From JAVBSC01 sp031547305 (lineage in GTDB: Bacteria > Desulfobacterota > Desulfovibrionia > Desulfovibrionales > Desulfovibrionaceae), in the NCBI GenBank assembly GCA_031547305.1, contig JAVBSC010000002.1, positions 1 to 64,000 on the forward strand: 64,000 nucleotides of DNA, read 5' to 3'. The position numbers and the translations under genes were made by a program. Under the pieces are notes generated by a model, which saw nothing but the letters and a program-made list of their open reading frames with translations, had not been told where the DNA came from and ran no database searches. Shown here piece by piece: positions 32,970 to 42,410 of the stretch (position 1 is the stretch's first letter; every line of letters begins with the position of its first letter).

Positions 32970-34121
32970 AAAAATCCTCGAAACAAAAAGTGTTAAGCGC
33001 GCCAGGCCTGGCAAAACAGGCGCAGGCAAAACTGAAACGCGCGCCGGGAATCAATAGTCCCGATAAAACGCCACGCCAGCGGCAAATGAATGCCCCGGCG
33101 GGGACTGAAAATTTTTTCCGGACTGGAATCATTCTGAGGGCCTGGAGCCGTGAAGGCCGCATTTTTGGGCCTGCTCAGGTGGATTTCCGGAATCCTGGCA
33201 AAACGACGCCGAGATTTTGTCCGACGGAAGATAAAAGCGACTTTTTTAGAAAAAAGCAACAGCTTTATTCAGTGTAAATTATTTTTCCGACAAAATTTGC
33301 CGTAAAGTCCGGGCCGGAAGCCAAGCCCCCGCGCGTCTCTGGCGGCAAAGCCGCTTGTAAAAAAAAATCGTCTTCCGCATTTGGAATTGCCATGGGCAAC
33401 CTGGGTTCAGGCCTGCGCGAACGGTTTTTGCCGGCAAGGCACGCGGGGGCTTTTATCGGCTGCTTCATCGTGCGGGATTAGCCGGATGACGGGGCCACGC
33501 ATGAGATTAAAATTCTTGAAGGCCAACCCGTGCGCAGCGTTCACCCGGTCTACGCGAATACCGGGCCTCTTGCCGCCAAAGTAAAACACTTTCCCGCTGT
33601 CGCCGCCGGTTTTCGCCGAAGTTCAAAACGTCGCCCGCAAATAAGCCTGACAAAAAACGGCCGCTTTACCCGGTCCGCCTTATTCCCTCCCTGTCCCCCC
33701 AAAAGCTCTTCTTTGCCGACGCTTGTGAATTAATTTTTATTGGGTTCTTAATTTAAGCATTTTTATTGTATTGTGAAATGATTTTTTATTATAGAATGAT
33801 GTAAAGCATTTTATAATTTTTGTCCATATGTGGCATTTAATTTTTAATTATCTTTTTATAAATATAGTAAAATAAATTACAAAAAATATTATTATAAAGA
33901 TAACATATGATGCATTAAAATTTAAAATTTGTCATTCAATATGTAAAAAATATTTTTTTTAATCTATATATAATTATATTAATATTGCATTTGCAAATAA
34001 ATAAAGTTAGTAATTATTGTCATAAGTGAATTTTCGTGAAATAAGTAACAAGTAAAACATGCCGCACATTAATAAAACAAGTTTTAAAATCACTGGATAA
34101 GTTGTGAAGGAGTGTTTAGGA
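32970..34121. other. Long intergenic region, GC-rich then extremely AT-rich
   Basis: About 1.15 kb without a supported gene, between divergent rne and the DASS permease. 33030-33700 is GC-rich. In one plus-strand frame 33391-33620 reads like eroded coding sequence interrupted by a stop (33478-33480) and matching nothing I recognise. 33725-34080 is about 80% AT with many T/A runs and presumably contains the permease promoter. No tRNA or riboswitch was recognised. Confidence 0.45.
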
Positions 34122-35606
34122 ATGGCAAGCGTCAGTGCGTTGAATTCTTCATCTGGCACCGGAGGGAACAAGGACTTCGGGTATTACGCCGCCTCGGTCA
34201 TCGGCGTCCTGATTGTCTTTGGCTTCGGATATCTGCCGCCCATCGAGCCGATTACCCCTATCGGCATGAAAATAGTCGGCATTTTTCTGGGAATGATCTT
34301 CCTTTGGTCCTTTGTCAGCATTCTTTGGCCCAGCCTGCTCGGCATCGTGGCACTGTTCATTTTCGGGACCGTGCCGCCGCGGCAGGTGCTTTACATGTCC
34401 TTTGGCGATGCCGTGCCCATGCTTATTCTCTTTGCCATGGTGCTTTTCGGAGCCATCCAGCACGCCGGAGTCACCCGCTACATCAGCCGTTGGTTCCTGA
34501 CCCGGAAGATCATCAACGGCAAACCGGTGGTCTTCAGCTTCATCTTCATTTACGCCACATATGTGCTTGCGGCGCTTTCCGCGAACCTCCTGCCAGCCCT
34601 GCTCTTCATGTGGGCCATCCTCTACAGCGTGCTTGAAGACGTGGGCTATAAAAAAGGCGATAAATACACTGCGGTCATGGTTGTGGGCACTCTGTTCGGC
34701 GCCATCTCCGGCCAGGCGTCAAAGCCGTTCACCGGCTCGGCCCTGATGATCGCGGGCGCTTATGAAAAGGCGGCCAACGCCCGGTTGGACTACCTGCACT
34801 ACATGCTTTTCGGCTTCATTATGAGCAGTCTTGGCATCGCGCTTTACGCGCTGCTGATCAAATTGATTTTCCGGCCCGATATGTCAAAAATGAAAAACAT
34901 CAATATCGAACGCTTCCAAAGAGAGCAACTGCCGCCCATGGACGCCCGCCAGCGAATCATGATGTGCGCCCTTTTGGGCTATTTGATCCTGGTGCTTCTG
35001 CCGAGCATACTGCCCACCAGTCTGCCCGGCGTGGACATTCTGGCCAGGATTGGTCCCCTGGGCGTGGTCATTCTCTTCGTGGTGGCGCTTAGTCTCTTTA
35101 AAATCGACAACAAGCCCGTTCTGGACTTCAAGGAAATTGCCGGCAAATATGTGGTGTGGGACGTGTTTTTCCTGGTTTGCATGGCCATGGCCATTTCCAC
35201 GGCCCTTACCGAGGACGCCACCGGCGTCACCGGGTTTCTTAAAAACGCGCTGACGCCTCTCTTCGGTGGCCGGTCCCTCTTTGCTTTCGCCGCCATTCTT
35301 GTGGCTTTCAGCATTTTTATCACCCAGTTCGCCAACAACGCGGTCATGGGCGTGTTGCTCATGCCGGTGATCAAAATTTTCAGCGAACAAAGCGGCGGCA
35401 ACTTCGAGGCTTTGGCCACCCTGATTATTTTCGCCCTGCATGTGGCCATCGTCACTCCGGCGGCCTCGCCATACGCGGCCATTCTTTACGGGAACAAAGA
35501 CTGGGTGAGCCAGGGCGATGTGATCAAATACGGCAGCATTATCTGCGTCATGGGCATTGTGATGTACATGCTTGTGGGCATCCCCCTGGCGAACATGATT
35601 TATTAA
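34122..35606 (+). CDS. DASS/SLC13-family anion permease
   Basis: A 494-residue membrane protein with about 11-12 helices. Family features include SANLLPALLFM (about 154-164), the cytosolic-facing TLFGAISGQASKPFTGSA segment near 188-205, which corresponds to the first substrate/Na+ motif, and FANNAVMGVLLMPV near 406-419 matching the second. It transports dicarboxylates, sulfate or related anions with Na+; in this physiology fumarate/malate, sulfonates or sulfate are all possible. ATG 34122 follows GAAGGAG. The upstream DNA is an AT-rich stretch of over 350 bp. It is followed by a degenerate repeat and the mobB gene. Substrate uncertain. Confidence 0.82.
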   Translation: MASVSALNSSSGTGGNKDFGYYAASVIGVLIVFGFGYLPPIEPITPIGMKIVGIFLGMIFLWSFVSILWPSLLGIVALFIFGTVPPRQVLYMSFGDAVPMLILFAMVLFGAIQHAGVTRYISRWFLTRKIINGKPVVFSFIFIYATYVLAALSANLLPALLFMWAILYSVLEDVGYKKGDKYTAVMVVGTLFGAISGQASKPFTGSALMIAGAYEKAANARLDYLHYMLFGFIMSSLGIALYALLIKLIFRPDMSKMKNINIERFQREQLPPMDARQRIMMCALLGYLILVLLPSILPTSLPGVDILARIGPLGVVILFVVALSLFKIDNKPVLDFKEIAGKYVVWDVFFLVCMAMAISTALTEDATGVTGFLKNALTPLFGGRSLFAFAAILVAFSIFITQFANNAVMGVLLMPVIKIFSEQSGGNFEALATLIIFALHVAIVTPAASPYAAILYGNKDWVSQGDVIKYGSIICVMGIVMYMLVGIPLANMIY

Positions 35607-35792
35607 AGCATTTTATATTGAAAATACCTCAACTCTCCGGCAAACCCTCGTTTGCAACAAAAACAAGGGTTTGCCATCAATAATTGGACGGTGGAACATT
35701 TTCAATGTTAATCCGTTCTGAAATCATTTATTAACAATCCAACAAACAAGGTCTGCCAGAAAAGTTTCAAAGTAAAAATATTCTAAATGCCA
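35605..35792. repeat. Degenerate MITE-like element between the permease and mobB
   Basis: The left end AAAGCATTTTATATTGAAAA, starting at the permease stop codon, and the right end TTTCAAAGTAAAAATATTCT resemble the family A ends. Inside are a hairpin (GGCAAACCCT.../AAGGGTTTGCC, 35639-35673) and another end-like motif at 35696-35712. Sequence between is not alignable to the good copies by eye. Confidence 0.45.
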
Positions 35793-35850
35793 TAATTTCA
35801 CACAGACCTCTCTGGCGCGGTTATCGCGGAATATTTTGCAGGAGCGGCCT

Positions 35851-36354
35851 ATGGTGCCGGTGGTATCTTTTGTGGGCGGAACGAATTGCGGCAAGACCAC
35901 TTATCTGGAAAAACTCATTCCCGAGCTTAAGCGGCGCGGCTGGAAGGTGGCTGTGCTCAAGCACGACGCGCATGGTTTTGTCATGGATGTGCCCGGCAAG
36001 GACACCTGGCGGCATACGCGGGCCGGGGCTGACGTGGTCTGTATTTCCGCTCCGGGCCGGGCCGCGATGCTCCGCCAGGTGGAAGGCGAGCTCACGCTCG
36101 CGGAAGTTTGCGCCTGGTGCCAGGATGTGGATATCATCCTCACGGAAGGTTATAAGCGCGAAAACGCGCCAAAGATTGAAGTTTTCCGCAAAGAGCGCGG
36201 CGATTCCACCATATTCGCGGCGGCGGACTTGCTGGCCATGGTTTCAGATAGCGCGCAGCATCCGGATCTGCCGACTTTTCCCCTGGACAGTCCGGCGCCC
36301 ATGGCGGATTTTCTTGAAGAGAACCTTTTGCGCGGCAAAGGGAAGCGGCCATGA
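35851..36354 (+). CDS. mobB: Molybdopterin-guanine dinucleotide biosynthesis protein MobB
   Basis: A 167-residue P-loop GTPase that assists MobA in attaching GMP to molybdopterin. Walker A is FVGGTNCGKTTYLEKLI near residues 7-23, followed by VAVLKHDAHGF and the family ILTEGYKRENAPKIEVFR near 96-113. ATG 35851 is preceded by AGGAG at 7 bases. It overlaps mobA by 4 bases (ATGA), and moeA follows, giving a compact Mo-cofactor operon. Products are needed for bis-MGD enzymes such as formate dehydrogenase. Confidence 0.93.
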   Translation: MVPVVSFVGGTNCGKTTYLEKLIPELKRRGWKVAVLKHDAHGFVMDVPGKDTWRHTRAGADVVCISAPGRAAMLRQVEGELTLAEVCAWCQDVDIILTEGYKRENAPKIEVFRKERGDSTIFAAADLLAMVSDSAQHPDLPTFPLDSPAPMADFLEENLLRGKGKRP

Positions 36355-36932
36355 CCGGCATTATTCTGGCGGGAGGACAAAGCCGCCGCATGGGGCGGGA
36401 CAAGGCCTTCCTGCCCTGGGGGACGACCACGTTTCTGGGGGGCATTGCGGAGGCGCTCCGGGGAGTATTTGACGAGTTATTGCTTGTGGGCAATCGCCTG
36501 GAAGAGCCGCTTCCCGGCTCCCGTCTGGTCCGTGACGCCTATTCCAGCCTGGGGCCGCTGGCCGGCATCCAGGCCGGGCTTGCAGCGGCCAGTTGCGAAC
36601 AGGCTTTTGTCTGCGCCTGCGACATGCCTTACGTCAGCGCTTCCGGTATTGCCCCGCTGCTGTTGGCGGCCCGTGGGACAAGGGACTGGCAGGCCATTGT
36701 GCCTGTCGGCGAACGTGGTCCGGAACCTTTGCTGGCCTGCTACGCCAAAAGCGGACTGCCGGTGATCGAAGATGTTCTGGGCAGCGGCAGCCCGCGCATC
36801 TTGAACATACTGCCGCGCCTGCGCACGTTCCAGCTGCCCGCGGCGCTTTTTCCGGATCAGGAAGTGTTCAGAAACATCAATACGCCCGAGGAGTATCAAT
36901 CCGCCCTGCTCAGGCAATGCGAAAAGGTTTGA
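36351..36932 (+). CDS. mobA: Molybdenum cofactor guanylyltransferase MobA
   Basis: 193 residues, normal length. The GTP-binding signature GIILAGGQSRRMGRDKAFLPW is at the N-terminus; the metal-binding region is VCACDMPYVSASGI near 86-99 and the C-terminal NINTPEEYQ is kept. It transfers GMP to molybdopterin, giving MGD. Start overlaps the mobB stop; moeA starts 4-16 bases after its stop. Confidence 0.93.
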   Translation: MTGIILAGGQSRRMGRDKAFLPWGTTTFLGGIAEALRGVFDELLLVGNRLEEPLPGSRLVRDAYSSLGPLAGIQAGLAAASCEQAFVCACDMPYVSASGIAPLLLAARGTRDWQAIVPVGERGPEPLLACYAKSGLPVIEDVLGSGSPRILNILPRLRTFQLPAALFPDQEVFRNINTPEEYQSALLRQCEKV

Positions 36933-36947
36933 GCCGTGGAGAGCCGC

Positions 36948-38186
36948 ATGCTTGTTTCCCCGGTTTCACTCGACGAGGCCAGACAGGCCCTGCTGCTGGC
37001 CGCGCCGGTCTTGCCGGCCGAGCGCGTTCCCCTGGATGAATCCTGGCAACGGGTTCTGGCCGAAGAGATAATCGCGCCAGCGGATTACCCCGGTTTTGAC
37101 CGCTCCCTCATGGACGGGTTCGCGGTAAGAGCCGGGGACGTGGCCCTGGCCGCCAGGGACGCCCCGGCGGTTTTGCGCGTTGTTGGCGCGGCTTACGCCG
37201 GCGACGCGGCTGGCTTGGAAATCGCACCGGGCACGGCCTCCCGTATTGCCACCGGCGCGCCGCTTCCCCCTGGGGCCGGTGGGGTGGTCCGCCATGAAGA
37301 CGCGGAGACGCGCGGCGAATTCGCGCACATTTACGCCGGCCAGGGAGCGGATAGAAATATTGCCCGCCGGGGGGAGGACATCCGCGCTGGCGATCTGGTC
37401 CTGAATCGGGGAACAATCATAAATCCCGGAGTGATCAGCCTGCTTGCGGCCTTGGGGCACAGCACCCCCTTGGTCCGCAAAAGGCCGCGCGCGGCGGTGC
37501 TGTGCACGGGCAGCGAACTTACGCCCCTGGGCGAGCCTTTGCTCCCCGGCCGGATCTACAATTCCAACCTGCATATGCTCCGCGCCATGTTGCGGGACGC
37601 CGGGGCGCAGCCGGTCTTTACCGCTGCCGTCCTGGACAGCGAGGAAGCCATCCGGCGGGCCGTGCTGGAGGTTCCGGACTGTGATATCTTTGTGACCACC
37701 GGAGGCGCTTGCGCCGGGGACCGGGATCTCACGGAAAAGACCCTGCGCGGCCTGGGGGTGCGTATTTTTTTCAGCCGTTTGGACCTTAAGCCGGGCACAG
37801 CCAGCCTGGCCGGGGAAAAGGACGGGAAGCTCTATATAGGCTTGTCCGGCAGCCCTTCGGCCGCCGGGGTGGTTTTTGAGCTGCTTGTCCGGCCCGTTCT
37901 GCTACATCTGGCGGGTTGCGCGAACCTGGAGAGGGCGCGAGTGCGGGCGGTTTTGCGCAATGCCTGCCGTAAAGCCGGACCAACGCCAAAGTGCGTTTGG
38001 GCCGTTTGCGCCAGGGCGGACGACGGCTTTTGGGCGGAAGCGCTGGATGGGCCGGGCCACGGCATGCTTTCTTCCATCGCCAGGGCCAACGCCCTGCTGC
38101 GCCTTCCGGCGGGCGGCCCGGCGCTGGAGGCCGGCGCGGAGGTTGAGGCCATTATTTTGGGCCGCGGTTATCCGTCGCTTGCCTAA
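36948..38186 (+). CDS. moeA: Molybdopterin molybdenumtransferase MoeA
   Basis: 412 residues. Inserts molybdate into adenylylated molybdopterin. Domain order is typical: an N-terminal region with DYPGFDRSLMDGFAVRA near 45-61, the RIATGAPLPPGA segment near 96, the MoCF domain with RAAVLCTGSELTPLG near 180 and VTTGGACAGDRDLTEK near 247, SGSPSAA near 301, and a C-terminal beta-barrel. GTG 36936 is an alternative start; ATG 36948 is preferred because GGAGAG lies just before it. Third gene of the mobB-mobA-moeA operon. Tungsten instead of molybdenum is possible in this group and cannot be told from the sequence. Confidence 0.92.
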   Translation: MLVSPVSLDEARQALLLAAPVLPAERVPLDESWQRVLAEEIIAPADYPGFDRSLMDGFAVRAGDVALAARDAPAVLRVVGAAYAGDAAGLEIAPGTASRIATGAPLPPGAGGVVRHEDAETRGEFAHIYAGQGADRNIARRGEDIRAGDLVLNRGTIINPGVISLLAALGHSTPLVRKRPRAAVLCTGSELTPLGEPLLPGRIYNSNLHMLRAMLRDAGAQPVFTAAVLDSEEAIRRAVLEVPDCDIFVTTGGACAGDRDLTEKTLRGLGVRIFFSRLDLKPGTASLAGEKDGKLYIGLSGSPSAAGVVFELLVRPVLLHLAGCANLERARVRAVLRNACRKAGPTPKCVWAVCARADDGFWAEALDGPGHGMLSSIARANALLRLPAGGPALEAGAEVEAIILGRGYPSLA

Positions 38187-38263
38187 ATTCCTTGACGGCC
38201 GGGAGCCAAGGTTTTACCTTGCCCTATTTGCCATTTCAGAATGTAAAGAATGGAGTTGGGAGC

Positions 38264-38830
38264 ATGTCCGAGTATACGGTGGAGACCCTGTCCGTAACCC
38301 CATATTTTGATATAGAAATGATTATGAGCACCAGCCAGGAAACCCGCATCGGCGGCGCTTTGATGGACCGGCTGGCCGAGCGCTGGGGGCGGTGGCTGCC
38401 GGAATTGCAGGCGCGGCGCATTGAAACGGACGGGCAGTCCTATCTGGCGGTCTGGCTGGGCCAGACCGTGGAGGACGAGGTGGACGATCTGTGGGAAGAA
38501 GCGCCCAGCGAAGCTTTTTTATACAACGCCCTGGCCCAGTCCCTGTGCATGAGCGCGGTGCACGGCCTTCTGCCGGAAGTGGAGGACGCGGGCTGCGCCC
38601 CGGCTCCCCGGCCCAGCCCGGCCCTGGACGCGGCCCTGGCCGCCGAAGGCCTGCCTTATCTGGAAGACGAGGGACGGCAGCTTGTTCGGCGATACGCGGT
38701 GACCACCTATTACCCCTTTAAAGGGGCCTGCGAAATCTGCAACCTGCGGCCGGGGTGCCCCAAAGCCTCCGGAGAATTGCAGGAGGGCTTTTCCATTACC
38801 CTGCCTGGCTTTGAGCCGGATAAGGAATAG
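38264..38830 (+). CDS. Conserved-looking protein of unknown function with C-terminal Cys cluster
   Basis: 188 residues, soluble, acidic. I do not recognise a family. Visible features are a C-terminal CEICNLRPGCP (about 159-169), a possible metal or Fe-S site of CxxCx5C form, preceded by the aromatic-rich TTYYPFKGA. The middle contains acidic stretches (TVEDEVDDLWEE). ATG 38264 follows GGGAG; the frame is open 24 codons further 5'. It begins 77 bases after moeA and ends 8 bases before the cvpA-like gene, so it could belong to either transcription unit. Confidence 0.65.
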   Translation: MSEYTVETLSVTPYFDIEMIMSTSQETRIGGALMDRLAERWGRWLPELQARRIETDGQSYLAVWLGQTVEDEVDDLWEEAPSEAFLYNALAQSLCMSAVHGLLPEVEDAGCAPAPRPSPALDAALAAEGLPYLEDEGRQLVRRYAVTTYYPFKGACEICNLRPGCPKASGELQEGFSITLPGFEPDKE

Positions 38831-38838
38831 ACCGGACC

Positions 38839-39345
38839 ATGCCGGAGTTCATCAATCAATTCAACATGCTGGATTTTGGCCTGGCCGGATTGCTGGCTTT
38901 TTGCCTGATCCGCGGGCTGTTTAACGGACTGGTGCGGGAAGTGGCCGGCCTGGTAGCGGTGGGAGCCGCTTTTTTTCTGGCCGGGCATTATCATCGTTCC
39001 GTTGGCGCCTGGCTGTCTGGGCACTGGCCTTCCGTGCAGTTTAACCCCATTGCGGTGTATCTGCTGACCTTTGTGGCTGTGGTAATCCTGGTTTTTTTGC
39101 TGGCCCGGCTGCTGCATTCCGCCATAAAGCTCACCTTCACAGGTTGGGCGGACACACTCCTGGGTGGCCTGGCCGGCGTGTTCAAAGGCTTCGTGCTTTG
39201 CGCAATTCTTATTTTCGTGCTGGAAAGCCTGTTTCCCGGCGAGGCGATTTTTCGGAATTCCGTGTTGGCCCCATACATAAAAGACCTCAGCGTGAAAATC
39301 TGGGATTGGCTGAATATTCGCATGCCTTTGCTGAAAACAGTATAA
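38839..39345 (+). CDS. CvpA-family membrane protein
   Basis: 168 residues with four predicted helices (about 9-27, 33-48, 70-92 and 110-130). It matches the colicin V production protein family: DFGLAGLLAFCLIRGLFNGLVREV at the N-terminus and WADTLLGGLAGVFKGFVL near 102-119 are characteristic. Function in vivo is poorly defined (membrane homeostasis, biofilm). Starts 8 bases after the previous gene. Its stop TAA begins a short motif (TAACATTTTAACTTTATT) resembling the repeat-family ends. Confidence 0.83.
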   Translation: MPEFINQFNMLDFGLAGLLAFCLIRGLFNGLVREVAGLVAVGAAFFLAGHYHRSVGAWLSGHWPSVQFNPIAVYLLTFVAVVILVFLLARLLHSAIKLTFTGWADTLLGGLAGVFKGFVLCAILIFVLESLFPGEAIFRNSVLAPYIKDLSVKIWDWLNIRMPLLKTV

Positions 39346-39370
39346 CATTTTAACTTTATTAATATATTTT

Positions 39371-40186
39371 ATGCCAAACGACCTTAATGGACTGGAGCGG
39401 GTGGCTCGGGTGCTGGAAACCCTGCTCGGCCCCCAAGGCTGTCCCTGGGATCAGGCGCAGACTCCGGAATCCCTTTGCGAATACCTGCTGGAGGAATCCT
39501 ACGAGCTTGTGGATGCGGTACGTTCCGGCCGGACGGATCATGTGCGGGAGGAACTGGGTGACGTTATGTTCATCCTGCTTTTTTTCGCCAAGCTCTATAA
39601 AAGCCGGGGGGATTTCACTCTGGATGAAGCCCTGGAGGCGAACGCGGAAAAAATGATGCGCCGTCATCCCCATGTTTTTGCGGATTCAACATTTGTCAAT
39701 CGCGAAGAATTGATGCAAAACTGGGAACGCATAAAAAGGGCGGAAAAAAAGGACAAGGCGGCCGGAATTTTTGCCGAGCTGCCGGAGGGGTTGCCGCCCT
39801 TGCTCAAGGCCTACCGGTTGCACTCCAAGTCGGCCAGGGCCAATTTTACCTGGGATTCGGACGAAGACGCGGAGCAGCAGGTGGAAGCCGAGTGGCTGGA
39901 GTGGCTGGACGCCTGCGCCCAGGATGACGCGAGGCTCAAAGAGCACGAACTGGGGGATCTTCTGTTCAGCATAGTGGAGTTGGGCAGACGGCATGGCATA
40001 AAGGCTTCCGCGGCTCTGGCCAAGACCAACGCCCGCTTTTTGCGCCGCTTTGCCGCCATGGAGGCCCTGGCCAGGCAAGAGCGGCCGGACTGTGATTTTG
40101 CGGCGCTGAGTCAGGCCGAAAAAGACGCGCTTTGGGACCGGATAAAAGAACAGGAAGGTCCGGAGCCTGATTCCGATTCCGACTAA
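39371..40186 (+). CDS. mazG: Nucleoside triphosphate pyrophosphohydrolase MazG
   Basis: 271 residues with two MazG modules. The first has CPWDQAQTPESLCEYLLEES with the EExxE metal residues near 37-50 and REELGDVMF near 58-66. The second has SKSARANFTWDSDEDA near 155 and KEHELGDLLFSIVELGR near 190. It hydrolyses NTPs to NMPs, removing aberrant nucleotides. A charged linker (KRAEKKDKAAGIF) joins the modules. The C-terminus is extended and acidic (GPEPDSDSD). ATG 39371 has no clear ribosome site, perhaps because the repeat-like motif abuts it. Confidence 0.9.
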   Translation: MPNDLNGLERVARVLETLLGPQGCPWDQAQTPESLCEYLLEESYELVDAVRSGRTDHVREELGDVMFILLFFAKLYKSRGDFTLDEALEANAEKMMRRHPHVFADSTFVNREELMQNWERIKRAEKKDKAAGIFAELPEGLPPLLKAYRLHSKSARANFTWDSDEDAEQQVEAEWLEWLDACAQDDARLKEHELGDLLFSIVELGRRHGIKASAALAKTNARFLRRFAAMEALARQERPDCDFAALSQAEKDALWDRIKEQEGPEPDSDSD

Positions 40187-40228
40187 AAGTTTTTATTTTA
40201 AATAACATTATGATACCAGAGGTATACT

Positions 40229-41380
40229 GTGGCTCATGCTGATAAAACGCCGCCCGAACAGGCCGTCCTGGACTGCCCGGCTTCTTTGGACGCGCCCGCA
40301 GGCAACCCTGGGGATCGCCGCACTTTGTTCGCCTGGTTTTTATTCATCCTGCTCTTTTTTTCTCTTTATCTTGTTTACCGGCTGGCTCAGCCTTTTTTGC
40401 ACACCATTATCCTGTCCTGCGTATTTTCAGCCATAACGCACCCGCTGTACGCGCGCTTTCTTAAACTGACAAAAGGGCGGGACATGGTTGCCGCTCTGAT
40501 GGTGCTCTTGTGCATCCTGCTTCTGGTGGTCCTTCCCCTGACTGTTTTTACCATCGGCCTCATTCCGCAGGCGGCCAGAAGCATCAACGCGGTCACCACC
40601 TGGCTGGCCGGCGGGCACATTGACGAAATTATCCAGGAATATATTTCCCCGGCCATGCAATGGCTTAACAATCAAGTACCCTTTGCCCAGATTTCCGCCG
40701 AGGATTTGCGGGCCAATCTGCTCAGCTTTTCCCGCCAGTCCGGCCAGGTGCTTCTGGGACTGAGCACGGATCTGGTGCGCAACGCGTTTTCTTTGTTCGC
40801 GCATTTTCTGCTTATGCTCCTGATCATGTTTTTTCTGCTGCGCGAAGGCGAGGGCATGGTTCAGGCCCTGAAATCCCTTGCCCCCATGCGCCGGGAACAG
40901 GGAGAAAGCATCCTCCATAGCCTGCGCCGCATGGCCCGTTCAGTGCTGGTGGGCGGCATTCTCGTGGCCATTCTGCAGGGCATTCTGGGCGGCATCGGGC
41001 TGGCCCTGGTGGGCATTCCCGGCATGTTCTGGGGTACGGTCATGGTTTTTGCCGCTTTGGTGCCGGTTGTGGGCACCGGCCTGGTCTGGGCGCCGGCTGT
41101 GGCCTACCTGTTTATTATCGGATATTGGAAAAGCGCCGTGTTTCTGCTGATCTGGTGCGGCCTGGGCGTTACTTCCGTGGACAGCTTCCTGCGCCCGATC
41201 ATCATGCGCGGCAGCTCAAAAATTTCTCTGCTCTTCCTGTTCATGTCCATCCTGGGCGGCATAAACGCCTTCGGCATGCTCGGCCTGCTCTACGGCCCGC
41301 TTATCCTCAGTTTTTCCATGGTCATGCTGGGCATCTACGGCACGGAATTCCACGAGGACCTGAACGGCAATAAAAGCTGA
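40229..41380 (+). CDS. AI-2E/PerM-family membrane protein
   Basis: 383 residues with about eight helices. The family core is clear: LYLVYRLAQPFLHTIILSCVFSAITHP near 49-75, the helical loop PFAQISAEDLRANLLSF near 149, and the C-terminal SVDSFLRPIIMRGSSKISLLFLFMSILGG near 315-343. Members are proposed exporters of autoinducer-2 or ion antiporters; substrate unknown. GTG 40229 follows AGAGG by 6 bases. Probably the last gene of the mazG unit. Confidence 0.83.
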   Translation: MAHADKTPPEQAVLDCPASLDAPAGNPGDRRTLFAWFLFILLFFSLYLVYRLAQPFLHTIILSCVFSAITHPLYARFLKLTKGRDMVAALMVLLCILLLVVLPLTVFTIGLIPQAARSINAVTTWLAGGHIDEIIQEYISPAMQWLNNQVPFAQISAEDLRANLLSFSRQSGQVLLGLSTDLVRNAFSLFAHFLLMLLIMFFLLREGEGMVQALKSLAPMRREQGESILHSLRRMARSVLVGGILVAILQGILGGIGLALVGIPGMFWGTVMVFAALVPVVGTGLVWAPAVAYLFIIGYWKSAVFLLIWCGLGVTSVDSFLRPIIMRGSSKISLLFLFMSILGGINAFGMLGLLYGPLILSFSMVMLGIYGTEFHEDLNGNKS

Positions 41381-41857
41381 CGGCCGCGCGGCGCCATGCA
41401 AAAATTTGTGGCGGATTTCGCGCCGCTCGGCCAGAAAAGCGGCGGCAAGGCCTGAAATCCCCACAAGTCTTTGTGGCAGCTTCGCATAAGGGCGTGTAAT
41501 ATTTTCCTGTCAGGCGATCCTCAAAAAATACCGGGTGGAGCAAGCTGTTGTGCGCCCGGCCGCCCATTCGGCATTTCTTATGTATTGTCAGCCGCACAAA
41601 GTCTTTGGCGGATATATTGTAATACTTAGTAAAGTCATCGTTTATAACGCTGCAGGCATATGTATTGCACGATGTCTGCGTCTGCTTTGCATGCGTAACC
41701 AACTGTTTTTTTTACTCTCAGTGGCTCAAATAAATTATTGAATTTCGCAAAAATAACTGCCGTTCCCAGGCGGGCGGGGATTGTCGGGGTATGCATGTGA
41801 AAAAAAGCGCTTATTTGTGATTTTCTTAAAGCCACATTTTGAACTTTTGGAGGGAGC
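41381..41857. other. Intergenic region before the secreted-protein/arylsulfotransferase pair
   Basis: About 480 bases. A small hairpin CCACAAGTCTTTGTGG at about 41461-41476 may help end the upstream unit. AT-richer sequence from 41570 presumably contains the promoter for 41858, but I found no convincing -35/-10 or sigma-54 site and no supported gene. Confidence 0.4.
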
Positions 41858-42370
41858 ATGCGCTTAGTGAGAGTCGGCCGGTGCCTTTTACCCATTTGCC
41901 GCGTTTTGTCTTTTCTTTTTGTTTGCGGTTTTATCTGCGTTTCTTCGCAGGCAAGGGCCGCTGAGCCGATGCTGCACTGGTGTTCAAGCCAGGCTGGGCA
42001 GGCGGCCGGTCAGCAGTGGGCGGATAATCTGAAACGCCAGGGTGTTCCGGTGCTGGCCGGCACGCTTGGCTCTGTGGATACCGGGCAACAATGTTTGGTT
42101 TTTTTTGGTTCTCCGGCCGACCCCGCTCTTGGCGAACTGCTTGAAAAAGCTTTGGCGCCAGAGGAAAAGGAGCGTTATTTAACGGGCACTTTTCAGGGCT
42201 TGCTGGTCAAGCGCGATGTTTGGAGCAAGGACCAGCTTGTGCTTTTCTTTCTTGGGCAGACCAATTCCGGCATACGCAACGCCATTGACAACAGCCGCGA
42301 ATCTTGGAGTTCCATTTTAGGCAACAGGTTCAACGTGCAAATCAGCCAGGATGCCTTTTACGGATATTGA
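41858..42370 (+). CDS. Small secreted protein of unknown function
   Basis: 170 residues with a signal peptide (hydrophobic LLPICRVLSFLFVCGFICV, cleavage likely after ARAA near residue 35). The mature part is about 135 residues with two Cys (WCSSQ and QQCLVFF) that could form a disulfide. No family recognised. ATG 41858 is preceded by GGAGGGAGC. It ends 40 bases before an arylsulfotransferase-like gene, in the position where AssT operons carry a helper (thiol-disulfide) protein, but it has no CxxC motif, so that analogy is weak. Confidence 0.7.
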   Translation: MRLVRVGRCLLPICRVLSFLFVCGFICVSSQARAAEPMLHWCSSQAGQAAGQQWADNLKRQGVPVLAGTLGSVDTGQQCLVFFGSPADPALGELLEKALAPEEKERYLTGTFQGLLVKRDVWSKDQLVLFFLGQTNSGIRNAIDNSRESWSSILGNRFNVQISQDAFYGY

Positions 42371-42410
42371 GTCCGAAAATGTCTTAATCCCGCTACAAAA
42401 GGAGTATTCC

